6,705 nt of DNA, from contig CAMZKY010000053.1 of assembly GCA_947311455.1 (NCBI GenBank), positions 1 to 6,705 on the forward strand, in the 5' to 3' direction. A program made the translations under genes and the position numbers. This document shows positions 6,578 to 6,705 of this stretch, piece by piece (the stretch's first letter is position 1; every line of letters starts with the position of its first letter). The notes beneath the pieces were generated by a model, which saw nothing but the letters and a program-made list of their open reading frames with translations, ran no database searches and was not told the origin of the DNA. Source of the DNA: an uncultured Marinosulfonomonas sp. (GTDB taxonomy: Bacteria; Pseudomonadota; Alphaproteobacteria; Rhodobacterales; Rhodobacteraceae).

Positions 6578-6705
6578 CGCGGATTCAATTCGCCAGTGCA
6601 ACTTAACCGACGGTATAAGACGTGAGGCAGCGATGCCCATGTGTCGATCACCGTCGAAGTAAAGGAGCACAAATGCGAGCCTACCACCGCCTCACTGAGG
6701 AAGCG
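6578..6705 (+). mobile_element. Left end of an IS30-family insertion sequence (partial)
   Basis: GATTCAATT, then a short variable stretch, then GCAAC (6582-6602) resembles the terminal inverted repeat of IS30 as I remember it (GATTCAATT, a few bases, GCAAC). About 95 bases inside this, a strong ribosome binding site and a transposase-like start follow in the expected orientation. The outer boundary near 6578 is approximate. The rest of the element, including its right end and the 2-base target duplication typical of the family, lies outside the window. Confidence 0.55.
6673..6705 (+). CDS. IS30-family transposase, N-terminal fragment (cut by window end)
   Basis: The ATG at 6673 is preceded by AAAGGAG (6661-6667) at a spacing of five bases. 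The 11 codons present read MRAYHRLTEEA. Many IS30-family DDE transposases begin this way: a short Met-x-x-Tyr lead followed by LTEEE/LTEEA and then a helix-turn-helix that reads the inverted repeats. Only the start is visible, so the call depends on this motif, the ribosome binding site and the IS30-like end upstream. Whether the gene is intact cannot be seen. It is transcribed away from the protease gene. Confidence 0.6.
   Translation, partial: MRAYHRLTEEA

Noticed and set aside
6472..6687. 71-codon minus-strand frame at the right end
   Set aside because: It crosses the presumed IS30 boundary, has no recognisable domain, and overlaps the ribosome binding site and start of the transposase on the other strand.

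Overview
The window looks like chromosomal DNA of a moderate-GC alphaproteobacterium, most likely a marine Rhodobacterales member. This placement is an inference. It rests on a DUF2793-type protein (a family common in that order), the ureD-ureA gene order, and an RTX metalloprotease of the type these bacteria secrete. All four complete genes and the urease gene at the left edge lie on the minus strand. Transcription therefore runs from right to left, and the list below follows that direction.

Right end (about 6578-6705): the start of an IS30-family insertion sequence on the plus strand. It has a probable terminal inverted repeat, a strong ribosome binding site and the first 11 codons of a transposase cut off by the window edge. 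Between this element and the protease promoter (6421-6577) is an AT-rich stretch in which I see no gene.

4407-6359: a calcium-binding RTX zinc protease of the serralysin (M10) type. It has a sigma70-like promoter, a strong Shine-Dalgarno that moves the start seven codons in from the longest reading frame, and a good intrinsic terminator behind it. An inverted repeat covers the -10 box and could be an operator. It is followed by a DUF2793 protein with a tailspike-like beta-helix tail (2886-4289). That gene has its own ribosome binding site and is followed by a GC-rich hairpin.

After a 214-base gap comes manC/algA, a bifunctional GDP-mannose pyrophosphorylase/phosphomannose isomerase that makes GDP-mannose for surface polysaccharide. 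Only 46 bases separate it from ureD, which runs straight into ureA (1-base gap). These two begin a urease operon whose remaining genes should lie beyond the left edge. A hairpin with G-rich runs on the plus strand lies between ureA and the left edge.

The genes form three functional groups: nitrogen acquisition (urease), polysaccharide precursor supply (ManC), and secreted or surface proteins (RTX protease and DUF2793 protein). I see no clear new multi-gene system. The points most worth a second look are the protease/DUF2793 pairing, the dyad over the protease promoter, and the IS30 insertion upstream of it.
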